From positions 62,001-126,000 of the forward strand of contig NZ_JAEUXI010000006.1 of NCBI RefSeq assembly GCF_016775005.1: 64,000 nucleotides of DNA, written 5' to 3'. The notes beneath the pieces are model-generated. The model had not been told where the DNA came from and searched no databases. It saw only the letters and a program-made list of their open reading frames with translations. A program made the translations under genes and the position numbers. Source of the stretch: Streptococcus suis. Its GTDB lineage: Bacteria > Bacillota > Bacilli > Lactobacillales > Streptococcaceae. Positions 1-8,284 of the stretch are shown here, piece by piece. Positions within the stretch are counted from its first letter, which is position 1. Each line of letters opens with the position of its first letter.

Positions 1-2
1 TT

Positions 3-40
3 TGGTAAAATGGAAAAAACAAAAAAGAGAGGTTTTACCA
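3..40 (+). promoter_or_regulatory. Inverted repeat enclosing the upp ribosome-binding site
   Basis: TGGTAAAA at 3-10 and TTTTACCA at 33-40 are perfect complements. The GAGAGG ribosome-binding site of upp lies just inside the 3' arm. As RNA this hairpin would sit next to the start codon and could limit initiation. No regulator is implied by the sequence. Confidence 0.4.
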
Positions 41-42
41 CC

Positions 43-672
43 ATGGGGAAATTCCAAGTTATTTCACATCCACTCATTCAACATAAGTTGTCTATCTTGC
101 GTCGCGTTTCGACTTCGACCAAAGATTTCCGTGAGTTGGTAAATGAAATTGCTATGCTAATGGGTTACGAAGTTCTTCGCGACCTACCATTGGAAGATGT
201 TGAAATCGAAACACCGATTACAAAAACGGTTCAAAAACAAATCGCAGGTAAGAAATTGGCAATCGTTCCAATTCTACGTGCAGGTGTGGGAATGGTTGAC
301 GGTCTATTGAGCCTTGTACCTGCTGCAAAAGTTGGTCATATTGGTATGTACCGTGATGAAGAGACCTTGCAGCCAGTTGAATATTTGGTGAAATTGCCAG
401 ATGATATTGACCAACGCCAGATTTTTGTTGTTGATCCAATGTTGGCGACAGGTGGCTCAGCTATTTTGGCTATTGATTCTTTGAAAAAGCGTGGTGCATC
501 AAACATCAAATTTGTAGCTCTTGTGTCTGCACCTGAAGGTGTAAAAGCACTTCAAGAGGCACACCCAGATGTAGATATCTATACAGCGGCTTTGGATGAG
601 AAACTCAATGAAAAAGGCTACATCGTTCCAGGTTTGGGAGATGCAGGAGACCGTTTGTTTGGTACAAAATAA
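43..672 (+). CDS. upp: Uracil phosphoribosyltransferase
   Basis: Cytosolic pyrimidine salvage enzyme: uracil + PRPP gives UMP + pyrophosphate. The 209-aa product has the usual family length. The PRPP-binding loop [11 protein letters not shown] lies near residue 130 and the C-terminus ends in the uracil-binding region [19 protein letters not shown] start at the ATG at 43 ([11 protein letters not shown]), which matches the family N-terminus and follows a GAGAGG ribosome-binding site at about 28-33; an in-frame ATG at 10 would add 11 non-homologous residues. It is followed by a strong terminator, so it is probably transcribed alone or as the last gene of a unit that begins outside the window. 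Confidence 0.97.
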   Translation: MGKFQVISHPLIQHKLSILRRVSTSTKDFRELVNEIAMLMGYEVLRDLPLEDVEIETPITKTVQKQIAGKKLAIVPILRAGVGMVDGLLSLVPAAKVGHIGMYRDEETLQPVEYLVKLPDDIDQRQIFVVDPMLATGGSAILAIDSLKKRGASNIKFVALVSAPEGVKALQEAHPDVDIYTAALDEKLNEKGYIVPGLGDAGDRLFGTK

Positions 673-681
673 TATAGGATA

Positions 682-712
682 AAGAAATCAGCCTGACTGG
701 TTTCTTTTTTTG
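682..712 (+). terminator. Terminator after upp
   Basis: The stem AAAGAAATCAG / CTGGTTTCTTT (one bulge) is followed by a T-rich run. It lies 10 bp after the upp stop codon. Confidence 0.8.
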
Positions 713-734
713 ACCAAGCAAACTGTGTTTTTTA

Positions 735-764
735 TTTGACCATTTTTGACTAATTCTATATAAT
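735..764 (+). promoter_or_regulatory. clpP promoter with CtsR-type operator
   Basis: TTTGACC at 735-741 and TTTGACT at 745-751 are heptads separated by 3 bp. The reverse strand reads AGTCAAA-AAT-GGTCAAA, the known CtsR operator form. TTGACC (736-741) serves as -35 and TATAAT (759-764) as -10 with a 17-bp spacer, so bound CtsR would cover the promoter. Confidence 0.88.
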
Positions 765-809
765 GGTCTCAGATTTGTTAGAATTGAATAAAAGACAAGG
801 AGAATTCTT

Positions 810-1397
810 ATGATTCCAGTAGTAATTGAACAAACCAGCCGTGGTGAACGTTCTTATGACATTTACTCTCGCTTGCTCAAGGACCGCATCATCATGTTGA
901 CAGGTCCAGTTGAAGATAACATGGCAAATTCTATCATTGCCCAATTGCTTTTCTTGGATGCCCAAGACCCAACCAAGGATATCTATCTCTATGTCAACAC
1001 TCCTGGTGGTTCTGTATCAGCAGGTCTGGCGATTGTGGATACCATGAACTTTATTAAAGCAGATGTTCAGACCATCGTGATGGGAACGGCAGCCAGCATG
1101 GGAACTATCATTGCATCGAGCGGTGCCAAAGGCAAACGTTTCATGTTGCCAAATGCAGAATACATGATTCACCAGCCTATGGGTGGAACAGGTGGCGGCA
1201 CCCAACAGACAGATATGGCGATTGCGGCGGAGCACTTGCTCAAAACTCGTAACAAGTTAGAGCAAATTCTTGCTGATAATTCAGGTAAATCTGTCAAACA
1301 AATCCACAAAGACGCAGAGCGTGATTACTGGATGACTGCAGAAGAAACCTTGGCATATGGATTCATCGATCAGATCATGGATAAGATGGCAAAATAA
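810..1397 (+). CDS. clpP: ATP-dependent Clp protease proteolytic subunit
   Basis: Serine peptidase of family S14 that forms the tetradecameric chamber used with ClpC, ClpE and ClpX to degrade misfolded and regulatory proteins. The 195-aa product carries the catalytic serine in [14 protein letters not shown] (about residues 91-104), the histidine in MIHQPMGG (about 120-127) and the downstream aspartate. The ribosome-binding site AAGGAG precedes the ATG. The promoter carries a CtsR-type operator, so heat and protein-misfolding induction is expected from the site itself. A weak hairpin follows the gene. Confidence 0.97.
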   Translation: MIPVVIEQTSRGERSYDIYSRLLKDRIIMLTGPVEDNMANSIIAQLLFLDAQDPTKDIYLYVNTPGGSVSAGLAIVDTMNFIKADVQTIVMGTAASMGTIIASSGAKGKRFMLPNAEYMIHQPMGGTGGGTQQTDMAIAAEHLLKTRNKLEQILADNSGKSVKQIHKDAERDYWMTAEETLAYGFIDQIMDKMAK

Positions 1398-1406
1398 GGT
1401 AGATGA

Positions 1407-1435
1407 AGGGCTCGATGTAGCCCTTTTCATTTTGC
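1407..1435 (+). terminator. Probable terminator after clpP
   Basis: The hairpin GAAGGGC / GCCCTTTTC is followed by a short T-containing stretch. It is weaker than most terminators here; a TATAAT at 1447-1452 follows and may start transcription of the next gene. Confidence 0.5.
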
Positions 1436-1482
1436 TGATAAAAAGGTATAATGAAGAGAAGAAGTATGAGAAGGAGCCAGTC

Positions 1483-1755
1483 ATGTTTGAAAAGAAAGAG
1501 CGTAAAGGCCTCATTGTATATCTCCACTACAATCGTGAAGCACGCAAGTTGCACAATTTTGGGGATGTGGTCTATCATTCAAAAAAATTACGCTACTTGG
1601 TTCTCTATATAGAGGCAGATCGTTTTGATGAGACGTTTGAAAAATTAAAAAAAGAACGATTTGTAAAAAAAGTTTTACCATCTTACATTAAGGATCTAGA
1701 CCAGAATTTTGTAGGGACTTTAGAGCAAGAACGAGAGAAAAATATTCTTTTATAA
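1483..1755 (+). CDS. YlbG-like protein (DUF2129)
   Basis: A 90-aa cytosolic protein of the YlbG/DUF2129 family, whose biochemical role is not established. The N-terminal segment RKGLIVYLHYNREARKL and the middle portion YLVLYIEADRFD are typical. The ATG at 1483 follows an AGAAGGAG ribosome-binding site; an upstream in-frame ATG at 1357 would run back into clpP and is rejected. The family is often near clpP in streptococci, as here. No cysteine pairs, membrane segments or nucleic-acid-binding motifs are visible. Confidence 0.85.
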   Translation: MFEKKERKGLIVYLHYNREARKLHNFGDVVYHSKKLRYLVLYIEADRFDETFEKLKKERFVKKVLPSYIKDLDQNFVGTLEQEREKNILL

Positions 1756-1773
1756 AATATTTTTCTTTTTTTG

Positions 1774-1802
1774 TTGACAATTTTCAGATAATTCAGTATA
1801 TT
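1774..1802 (+). promoter_or_regulatory. livJ promoter with CodY-like box in the spacer
   Basis: TTGACA (1774-1779) and TATATT (1797-1802) are 17 bp apart. The 15-mer AATTTTCAGATAATT at 1779-1793 differs at one position from the CodY consensus AATTTTCWGAAAATT and fills the spacer, so CodY binding should repress transcription in rich medium. Confidence 0.75.
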
Positions 1803-1844
1803 GGATACATCGTAAAAATTTAAGAAAGATTTAAGGGGATTTTC

Positions 1845-3017
1845 ATGAAAAAAAGAAAATTTGCTATGGCTCTTGTGAGCTTTGCATCGGCTGCACTTCT
1901 TGCAGCATGTGGAACTGTTTCATCAACAAACTCTTCAGCAACTGGAACTGAAATTGGTGAGACAGTCAAAATCGGTTATAACTTGGAATTGTCAGGTTCC
2001 GTTTCTTCATATGGTCAAACCGAAGAAAAAGGTGCAAACCTTGCGGTGAAAGAAATCAACGCTGCGGGCGGTATTGACGGCAAGCAAATCGAAGTTATCA
2101 CAAAAGACAACAAGTCTGAGACAGCAGAAGCAGCGACAGTTGCAACTAGCTTGGTAAGTGAAGGTGCAAATGTTATCGTTGGTCCTGCAACTTCAGGTGC
2201 CTCAGCAGCTTCTATCGCTAACGTAACTTCTGCGGGTGTCCCAATGATCTCACCTTCTGGTACGCAAACAGACTTGGTTGTTAAGAGTGACGGTGGTGTA
2301 CAAGATTACTTCTTCCGTGCTACCTTTACTGACGGCTACCAAGGTCAAATCATGGCTCAGTATGCTACAGAAAACTTGAATGCAGCGAAAGTTGTTCTTT
2401 ACTATGACAACTCTTCTGACTACGGAAAAGGTATTGCTGATGCCTTCAAAGAAGCTTACTCAGGTGAAATCGTTTCTGAAATCACATTTGCTTCAGGTGA
2501 CAAAGACTTCCAAGCAGCTCTTACTAAGTTGAAAGACCTTGAATTTGATGCCATCATCATGCCAGGTTACTACAATGAAACAGGTACAATCGTGAAACAA
2601 GCACGTGGTCTTGGTATCGATGTTCCAGTTCTTGGTTCAGACGGTTTTGACTCACCACAATTTGCTGAGTTGGCAACAGCTTCAGCTGCAACAAACGTGT
2701 ACTACCTTTCAGCCTTTGTAACATCTGCAAGTGAGAAAGCGAAAGCCTTCTACGATGCATACGTTGCAGAATATGGTGAAGAGCCATCTATGTTCTCTGC
2801 TCTTGCTTATGACTCAGTTTACATGGCAGCAGAAGCAGCTAAAGGTGCAACAACTTCAGTTGAATTGAAAGATAATCTTGCTGCTTTGAAAGACTTCGAA
2901 GGTGTGACAGGTACTATGTCTATCGACGCAGAACATAACGTTGTAAAATCAGTTTACGTTGTTGGCTTGACAGAAGGCAAACAATCATCAGTTGATACTG
3001 TTTCAGTTTCTAAATAA
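1845..3017 (+). CDS. livJ: Branched-chain amino acid ABC transporter substrate-binding lipoprotein
   Basis: Extracellular solute-binding lipoprotein that hands Leu/Ile/Val to the LivHM channel. The 390-aa product starts with a lipoprotein signal (KKRKF, hydrophobic core, lipobox LLAAC with Cys near residue 22), followed by a low-complexity Ser/Thr linker and a two-lobe periplasmic-binding-protein fold of the Leu/Ile/Val type (YNLELSGSVSSYG, VGPATSGAS, MISPSGTQTDL). An AAGGGG ribosome-binding site precedes the ATG. It has its own promoter and terminator and is followed 150 bp later by a second promoter for livHMGF, so the binding protein can be made in excess over the membrane subunits. The exact amino acid preference is inferred from the family. 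Confidence 0.95.
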   Translation: MKKRKFAMALVSFASAALLAACGTVSSTNSSATGTEIGETVKIGYNLELSGSVSSYGQTEEKGANLAVKEINAAGGIDGKQIEVITKDNKSETAEAATVATSLVSEGANVIVGPATSGASAASIANVTSAGVPMISPSGTQTDLVVKSDGGVQDYFFRATFTDGYQGQIMAQYATENLNAAKVVLYYDNSSDYGKGIADAFKEAYSGEIVSEITFASGDKDFQAALTKLKDLEFDAIIMPGYYNETGTIVKQARGLGIDVPVLGSDGFDSPQFAELATASAATNVYYLSAFVTSASEKAKAFYDAYVAEYGEEPSMFSALAYDSVYMAAEAAKGATTSVELKDNLAALKDFEGVTGTMSIDAEHNVVKSVYVVGLTEGKQSSVDTVSVSK

Positions 3018-3019
3018 TA

Positions 3020-3046
3020 AAAAGAGGGCTATCCCCTCTTTTTCCC
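3020..3046 (+). terminator. Terminator between livJ and livH
   Basis: The stem AAAGAGGG / CCCCTCTTT with a 3-4 nt loop is followed by a T run. It separates the binding protein from the permease genes. Confidence 0.8.
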
Positions 3047-3087
3047 TTGTTTAGGACTTGATTGAAAAAAATTTTTTGCCGTAAAAC

Positions 3088-3116
3088 TTGCAAATATTCT
3101 GAAAATTTAATACAAT
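3088..3116 (+). promoter_or_regulatory. livH promoter with second CodY-like box
   Basis: TTGCAA (3088-3093) and TACAAT (3111-3116) are 17 bp apart. AATATTCTGAAAATT at 3093-3107 differs from the CodY consensus at one base and again fills the spacer, the same geometry as at livJ. Confidence 0.75.
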
Positions 3117-3165
3117 AGAACGAACGCTTAACAGCAACTATTTGAATAGAAAGATTGGTGAACTC

Positions 3166-4053
3166 ATGCTTCAACAACTTGTCAATGGTTTGATTCTCGG
3201 TTCTGTCTATGCCCTCCTAGCCCTAGGCTATACCATGGTGTACGGAATCATCAAACTCATTAACTTTGCCCACGGGGATATCTACATGATGGGTGCCTTT
3301 ATGGGCTATTATCTTTTAAACAAGATGATTTTTATCCAAGATGGCGGTTTGCGCTTTTTCCTTGCCTTGGTTCTCTCGATGGTCGGAACGGCTGTTTTGG
3401 GAGTTGTCATTGAATTCTTGGCCTATCGTCCACTTAGAAATTCAACTCGGATTGCAGCCTTGATTACAGCTATCGGTGTTTCCTTCTTCCTTGAATATGT
3501 GATGGTTTATTTCTTTACAGCAGATGTAAAGGCCTTCCCACAAGCGATTGAGGCGGTGAATTTTAACCTTGGTCCAGTGACAGTTACCAACATCCAATTG
3601 ATTATCCTAGGTGTTGCCTTGACCTTGATGGTTGCCCTTCAATTGATTGTTAAGAAAACAAAAATGGGGAAAGCCATGCGTGCTGTCTCAGTTGATAGCG
3701 ATGCAGCTCAGCTCATGGGAATCAATGTTAACCGTACCATCAGCTTTACCTTCGCACTTGGATCTGCACTTGCTGGTGCTGCCGGTGTTCTTCTTGGTCT
3801 CTACTACAACCAAATCGAGCCTTTGATGGGGATGACACCAGGTCTGAAAGCCTTTGTTGCGGCAGTTTTGGGTGGTATTGGTATTATTCCAGGGGCTGCC
3901 TTGGGTGGATTTGTTATCGGTATTATCGAAACCTTTACTTATGTGATTGGTTTGGATACCTTCCGTGATGCCATCGTATATATTGTATTGATTATCATTC
4001 TTTTGGTAAGACCAAGCGGTATTCTTGGTAAAAACGTGAAAGAGAAGGTGTAA
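3166..4053 (+). CDS. livH: Branched-chain amino acid ABC transporter permease
   Basis: Integral membrane subunit of the Liv importer, 295 aa with about eight hydrophobic helices and the LivH/LivM family segments LALGYTMVYGIIKLINFAHGD and AFVAAVLGGIGIIPGAALGG. It forms the channel with LivM. I start at the ATG at 3166 (MLQQLVNGLILGS); an in-frame TTG at 3142 would add eight polar residues not expected in the family. It is the first gene of livHMGF, with 2-bp spacing to livM and later start/stop overlaps indicating translational coupling. Confidence 0.95.
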   Translation: MLQQLVNGLILGSVYALLALGYTMVYGIIKLINFAHGDIYMMGAFMGYYLLNKMIFIQDGGLRFFLALVLSMVGTAVLGVVIEFLAYRPLRNSTRIAALITAIGVSFFLEYVMVYFFTADVKAFPQAIEAVNFNLGPVTVTNIQLIILGVALTLMVALQLIVKKTKMGKAMRAVSVDSDAAQLMGINVNRTISFTFALGSALAGAAGVLLGLYYNQIEPLMGMTPGLKAFVAAVLGGIGIIPGAALGGFVIGIIETFTYVIGLDTFRDAIVYIVLIIILLVRPSGILGKNVKEKV

Positions 4054-4055
4054 GC

Positions 4056-5006
4056 ATGAAAGAGAATGTAAAAGTAAATCTAATCTGGCTGGCCTTCTTG
4101 GCACTTGGTTTTGCTCTGCTTCAAGGTCTTGTGGCAGCTGGTGTATTGAATTTTTACTATGTTCAAATCGTCCAACAAATTGGAATTAATATCATTTTGG
4201 CTGTTGGTTTGAACTTGATTGTCGGTTTCTCAGGTCAATTCTCACTCGGCCATGCAGGCTTTATGGCGATTGGTGCCTATGCAGTTGGTATTATCGGTAA
4301 AATGATGCCTTCTTATGCAGGTTTCGGGATTGCCCTTGTAGTCGGCATGCTTGTGGCTGGTTTGGTTGCCCTCTTGGTCGGTCTACCAACGCTACGTTTA
4401 AAGGGAGACTACCTAGCAATTGCAACGCTTGGTGTTGCTGAGATTATCCGTATTTTGATTATCAACGGTGGTAGCTTGACCAATGGTGCGGCAGGTATTA
4501 TGTCGATTCCATTGTTTACCAACTGGCAGTTGGTTTATGTGTTTGTAGTGATTACAACGATTTTGACTGTTAACTTCCTTCGTAGTCCAATGGGCCGTTC
4601 TACTATTGCGGTGCGAGAAGATGAGATCGCAGCAGAATCTGTAGGTGTCAACCCAACCTTTGTAAAAGTAACTGCTTTTGTGATTGGTGCTATGACTGCA
4701 GCAATTGCTGGTGGCTTGCATGCAGGATACGTTGGAACGATTGTACCAAAAGACTTTGCTTTCATGAACTCTGTGAACGTCTTGATTATTATCGTATTGG
4801 GTGGCTTGGGGTCTATTACAGGTTCTTTCGTCGCTGCAATCGTATTGGGAATTTTGAATGTCTTCCTCAAGAGCTATGCAGATATTTCCATGATTATTTA
4901 CTCATTGGCATTAATTCTCTTGATGATTTTCCGTCCAGGTGGATTGCTTGGAACTAAAGAGTTGAGCTTTGCAAACTTGCTCAAAAAGAAAAAGGAGGTT
5001 AACTAA
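4056..5006 (+). CDS. livM: Branched-chain amino acid ABC transporter permease
   Basis: Second channel subunit of the Liv importer, 316 aa, highly hydrophobic. Recognisable family segments are [20 protein letters not shown] (about residue 50) and [19 protein letters not shown] (about 250). A GTAAGC-spaced ATG follows livH by 2 bp. The C-terminal tail is short and basic (LLKKKKEVN), probably cytoplasmic. The stop codon overlaps the livG start (TAATG), so expression is coupled to the ATPase genes. Confidence 0.95.
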   Translation: MKENVKVNLIWLAFLALGFALLQGLVAAGVLNFYYVQIVQQIGINIILAVGLNLIVGFSGQFSLGHAGFMAIGAYAVGIIGKMMPSYAGFGIALVVGMLVAGLVALLVGLPTLRLKGDYLAIATLGVAEIIRILIINGGSLTNGAAGIMSIPLFTNWQLVYVFVVITTILTVNFLRSPMGRSTIAVREDEIAAESVGVNPTFVKVTAFVIGAMTAAIAGGLHAGYVGTIVPKDFAFMNSVNVLIIIVLGGLGSITGSFVAAIVLGILNVFLKSYADISMIIYSLALILLMIFRPGGLLGTKELSFANLLKKKKEVN

Positions 5007-5770
5007 TGGCCCTTCTTGATGTTAAAAAATTGACAAAAAACTTTGGTGGTTTGACAGCCGTCGGTGATGTGACAATGGAACTCCATGCAGGTGAATTGGT
5101 TGGTTTGATTGGTCCAAACGGGGCTGGAAAAACAACCTTGTTCAACCTCTTGACTGGTGTTTATGAGCCCAGTCAGGGAACGATTACCTTGGATGGCACT
5201 GTTTTGAATGGTAAAGCTCCTTCAAAAATTGCTTCTTTGGGCTTGGGACGGACCTTCCAAAATATCCGTTTGTTCAAAAACATGACTGTTTTGGAAAATG
5301 TTTTGATTGGACTTGGTAACCACGGTAAGGCTGAGGTGTTGGCAAGTTTCTTCCGACTACCAGCTTTTTATAAAAATGAGGAAGAATTGAAAGAAAGAGC
5401 CATCGAATTGCTTAAAATCTTTGATTTGGATGGCGATGCGGATACGCTGGCTAAAAACTTGCCTTATGGACAACAACGTCGATTGGAAATCGTTCGTGCC
5501 CTTGCGACCGAACCAAAAATTCTTTTCTTGGATGAGCCAGCTGCTGGTATGAACCCGCAGGAAACAGCAGAATTGACACAACTAATCCGTAAAATCAAAG
5601 AAGAGTTCAACATTACGATCATGTTGATTGAACACGACATGAGTTTGGTTATGGAAGTAACTGAGCGTATCTATGTATTGGAATACGGTCGTTTGATTGC
5701 CCACGGAACACCAGAAGAAATCCGGACCAACAAACGAGTGATTGAAGCATACCTTGGAGGTGAAGCCTAA
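5006..5770 (+). CDS. livG: Branched-chain amino acid ABC transporter ATPase LivG
   Basis: Cytoplasmic ATPase that powers the Liv importer, 254 aa. Walker [10 protein letters not shown] (near residue 37), signature-like [11 protein letters not shown], and Walker [14 protein letters not shown] are present, followed by the switch histidine in IEHDMSLV. The family insertion between Walker A and the signature ([17 protein letters not shown]) is typical of LivG. An AAAGGAGG ribosome-binding site lies at the end of livM. It overlaps livM and livF by single codons. Confidence 0.95.
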   Translation: MALLDVKKLTKNFGGLTAVGDVTMELHAGELVGLIGPNGAGKTTLFNLLTGVYEPSQGTITLDGTVLNGKAPSKIASLGLGRTFQNIRLFKNMTVLENVLIGLGNHGKAEVLASFFRLPAFYKNEEELKERAIELLKIFDLDGDADTLAKNLPYGQQRRLEIVRALATEPKILFLDEPAAGMNPQETAELTQLIRKIKEEFNITIMLIEHDMSLVMEVTERIYVLEYGRLIAHGTPEEIRTNKRVIEAYLGGEA

Positions 5771-6480
5771 TGTCAATGTTAAAAGTTGAAAATCTATCGG
5801 TACATTACGGCGTCATCGAGGCGGTTAAAAATGTATCTTTTGAAGTCAATGAAGGTGAAGTTGTTACCCTTATCGGTGCCAACGGTGCTGGTAAAACTTC
5901 CATCTTGCGTACGATTTCAGGACTTGTTCGTCCATCATCAGGAACTATTTCCTTCCTTGGAAATGAAATCCAAAAAGTTCCTGCCCGTAAAATTGTGGCA
6001 GACGGTTTGTCACAAGTTCCAGAAGGTCGCCATGTTTTTGCAGGTTTGACCGTTATGGAAAACTTAGAAATGGGTGCCTTTCTTCGAAATAACCGTGAAG
6101 AAAATCAAGCAAATTTGAAAAAGATTTTCTCCCGTTTCCCTCGATTGGAAGAGCGTAAGAACCAAGATGCAGCAACCCTTTCAGGTGGTGAGCAGCAGAT
6201 GCTTGCCATGGGACGTGCTCTTATGAGCCAACCAAAACTCTTGCTCCTAGATGAGCCATCAATGGGTTTGGCCCCAATCTTCATTCAAGAAATTTTTGAT
6301 ATCATCCAAGATATCCAAAAACAAGGAACAACCGTTCTCTTGATTGAACAAAATGCCAACAAAGCCCTTGCTATCGCAGACCGCGGCTATGTCCTAGAAA
6401 CAGGAAAAGTCGTCCTATCAGGAACAGGAAAAGAACTCCTCGCCTCAGAAGAAGTCAAAAAAGCATATCTGGGTGGCTAA
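5770..6480 (+). CDS. livF: Branched-chain amino acid ABC transporter ATPase LivF
   Basis: Second ATPase of the Liv importer, 236 aa, pairing with LivG. It has Walker A GANGAGKTS, the LivF-type segment VPEGRHVFAGLTVMENL, signature LSGGEQQMLAMGRAL, Walker B LLLDEPSMGLAP and the switch region LIEQNANKAL. The start overlaps the livG stop (TAATG) behind a GGAGG motif inside livG. It ends the operon; a GAGGC/GCCTC hairpin begins one base after the stop codon. Confidence 0.95.
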   Translation: MSMLKVENLSVHYGVIEAVKNVSFEVNEGEVVTLIGANGAGKTSILRTISGLVRPSSGTISFLGNEIQKVPARKIVADGLSQVPEGRHVFAGLTVMENLEMGAFLRNNREENQANLKKIFSRFPRLEERKNQDAATLSGGEQQMLAMGRALMSQPKLLLLDEPSMGLAPIFIQEIFDIIQDIQKQGTTVLLIEQNANKALAIADRGYVLETGKVVLSGTGKELLASEEVKKAYLGG

Positions 6481-6502
6481 AATGAGGCTGACGCCTCATT
6501 TT
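6481..6502 (+). terminator. Terminator of the liv operon
   Basis: AATGAGGC-TGAC-GC CTCATTTT forms an 8-bp perfect stem and runs into T residues directly after the livF stop codon. Confidence 0.75.
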
Positions 6503-6900
6503 AGGTTGGAAATGAGAACCGCTGGTAAGCGGTTTTCTTTATAAGTGGGTTACCCCACGCTTTAAGTTGGAAATGGGAACTGCCGACAGGCAGTTTTCTT
6601 TATATCAAAATTGGGTTGTTTTAGGTCGGAAATAGGAACTGCCGGCAGGCAGTTTTCTTTATATTAAGGTCCGGGGGAGTGGATTAAAACAGTCAGGGAA
6701 GTGACTGTTTTAACCCGAGCTAAAAAATATAAAAGCGAGGCTTTTTCAGTGAACTATTTCAGCCTGAGCCTAGAAATGAAATAGCGAAGGTTTAGGTCGG
6801 AAATAGGGACCGTCGGGAGACGGTCTTTCTTATTTTTGGGATAGGCTGTTTTAATCGGGAAATAGGAAAACTAGCAACTTACGTTGCTAGTTTGTCCCCC
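6503..6900 (+). repeat. Array of hairpin repeats with a conserved GGTYGGAAAT lead
   Basis: This gene-free stretch carries five units that begin with GGTYGGAAAT or a close variant (6504, 6565, 6624, 6795 and, divergent, 6854). Each is followed by a short stem whose sequence differs from unit to unit while the pairing is kept: ACCGCT/AGCGGT, ACTGCC/GGCAGT (twice), GACCGTC/GACGGTC and AAACTAGCAA/TTGCTAGTTT. The first three units are about 60 bp apart. Between units 3 and 4 lie an AAAACAGTC/GACTGTTTT stem and a TAACCCGAGCTA motif that recur at other loci. I see no coding potential. Confidence 0.75.
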
Positions 6901-7008
6901 ACCCTGATGGGCTACTCTGCTCTCACATTCTTGCTTATTTCGGGACAATATGGTAGTATTGTATCCTCATCAGAAGTATTTTTAGAAAGTCGGTATCGAG
7001 GAATAAAA

Positions 7009-7374
7009 ATGTTTACAAAAGAATTTGGCTTGATGTTTTATGTGGATGATGTAGCTGCTGAGAAGGCTTTTTGGACAGCTGCTGGTTTTACTATTTTCAA
7101 TGAAGCTGAGATGATGGGCTACGAAACCTTTGACATGAAGCCACATGCAGAAGCGACAACGACCATTACTGTTTATGCAAATGAGTTTATCCGCCAAGTA
7201 TCACCAGAAGTGATTGATATGAAGCCAAGTGTCTTGTTTGAAACAGAGGATATTCATGGTCTTCAAGCTCGCATCGCTGGTCTGACGGATACTTGCAGTC
7301 CGGTCAATGCGGAACCTTTCCCTAACTTTAACTTTGCTAGCCCAAGTGGTCATTACTTTGCAGTTAAAGGGTAA
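7009..7374 (+). CDS. VOC (glyoxalase/bleomycin-resistance fold) family protein
   Basis: A 121-aa small cytosolic protein with the vicinal-oxygen-chelate pattern: a beta-alpha-beta start (MFYVDDVAAEKAFWTAAGF) and the closing strand ASPSGHYFAVKG. Members include glyoxalases, dioxygenases and resistance proteins; the substrate cannot be told from sequence. The ATG at 7009 follows CGAGGAA and gives the expected family start; upstream in-frame codons run through the repeat array and are rejected. It stands alone between the repeat array and a terminator. Confidence 0.8.
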   Translation: MFTKEFGLMFYVDDVAAEKAFWTAAGFTIFNEAEMMGYETFDMKPHAEATTTITVYANEFIRQVSPEVIDMKPSVLFETEDIHGLQARIAGLTDTCSPVNAEPFPNFNFASPSGHYFAVKG

Positions 7375-7398
7375 AAAAAATTATTGAGCTTTGGAACA

Positions 7399-7428
7399 AT
7401 CAGCGGTTTTCGATCGCTGATTTTCATA
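7399..7428 (+). terminator. Terminator after the VOC gene
   Basis: ATCAGCG / CGCTGAT with a 9-nt loop is followed by TTTTC and a further T-rich stretch. Confidence 0.7.
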
Positions 7429-7443
7429 TTTTTTCATAAGATA

Positions 7444-7473
7444 TTGAAATCGTTTTCGGTTTTGTGGTATAAT
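7444..7473 (+). promoter_or_regulatory. Promoter with overlapping cre-like site
   Basis: TTGAAA (7444-7449) and TATAAT (7468-7473) are 18 bp apart. TTGAAATCGTTTTCG at 7444-7458 matches the cre consensus WTGNAANCGNWNNCW at all but the last base, so CcpA could block the -35 region. Confidence 0.6.
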
Positions 7474-7503
7474 AAAGCATGAAAATCCAAGGGAGGAATA
7501 CCT

Positions 7504-8160
7504 ATGTCAGTTAAAGATTTTATGACCCGCAAGGTTGTCTATATTTCACCAGATACGACCATTGCCCAGGCGGCGGATATCATGCGTGAACAGGATTTGC
7601 ACCGTCTGCCTGTTATTGAAAACGATAAGTTGGTTGGTTTGGTGACAGAGGGAACGATAGCAGAAGCAAGTCCATCGAAGGCAACCAGTCTTTCCATCTA
7701 TGAGATGAATTATCTGTTGAACAAGACCAAGGTCAAGGATGTCATGATTAAAAATGTCATTACTGTATCTGGCTATGCCAGTCTTGAAGATGCTGTCTAT
7801 CTCATGTACAAAAATAAGGTCGGTATTCTTCCGGTAGTAGATAATGGCCAGCTTTATGGTGTTATTACGGATCGTGATATTTTTGCGGCCTTCCTTCATG
7901 TTTCCGGTTATGGTGAAGAAGGTGTTCGGGCACGTTTCCTTGTCGATAATAAGGCAGGTGAGTTGGAAAAAATTATCCGCTTGGTGGCAGACAAAGACTA
8001 CAATATCGTTTCAACGGTTCAATTGGCAACAAAATCTGGTAAGGTTGTGATTGAAGTACAGATCGATGGCAAGGTCGATGTGGAAGAAGTCCGCAGTTTA
8101 TTTGAAGGGGCAGGTATCCGGGTGGATAGCTTGATGCCGACAGTCGCAAAAAATATTTAA
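7504..8160 (+). CDS. CBS-domain pair plus ACT-like domain protein (AcuB-like)
   Basis: A 218-aa cytosolic protein with two CBS domains (about residues 1-60, beginning MSVKDFMTRKVVYISPDTTI, and 75-130, VKDVMIKNVITVSG) and a C-terminal ACT-like domain (about 140-210). CBS pairs bind adenosyl ligands and ACT domains bind small metabolites, so a sensor role is likely; this architecture is that of AcuB-type proteins. The ribosome-binding site is AGGGAGG. The promoter overlaps a cre-like site, suggesting carbon-source control. It is monocistronic, with a terminator after it. No enzymatic motif is visible. Confidence 0.85.
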   Translation: MSVKDFMTRKVVYISPDTTIAQAADIMREQDLHRLPVIENDKLVGLVTEGTIAEASPSKATSLSIYEMNYLLNKTKVKDVMIKNVITVSGYASLEDAVYLMYKNKVGILPVVDNGQLYGVITDRDIFAAFLHVSGYGEEGVRARFLVDNKAGELEKIIRLVADKDYNIVSTVQLATKSGKVVIEVQIDGKVDVEEVRSLFEGAGIRVDSLMPTVAKNI

Positions 8161-8171
8161 ATTGAAAAAAT

Positions 8172-8216
8172 GAAAGGCAGTCCATAAGCGAATAATTGGA
8201 CTGCTTTTTTTCTTTT
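8172..8216 (+). terminator. Terminator after the CBS gene
   Basis: AAGGCAGTCC / GGACTGCTTTTTTT forms a stem with a loop of about 15 nt and a strong T run. Confidence 0.8.
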
Positions 8217-8253
8217 TCTAGCGAGAAAATGCTGTGTCAAATTAGATATATGG

Positions 8254-8259
8254 TATAAT
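8254..8259 (+). promoter_or_regulatory. Extended -10 box for the xpaC-telA pair
   Basis: TATAAT at 8254-8259 is preceded by TGG (TGN extension) and lies 25 bp before the first start codon. No clear -35 is needed or seen. Confidence 0.6.
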
Positions 8260-8284
8260 AAAAGGGATTATACAAGGAGGAAGT

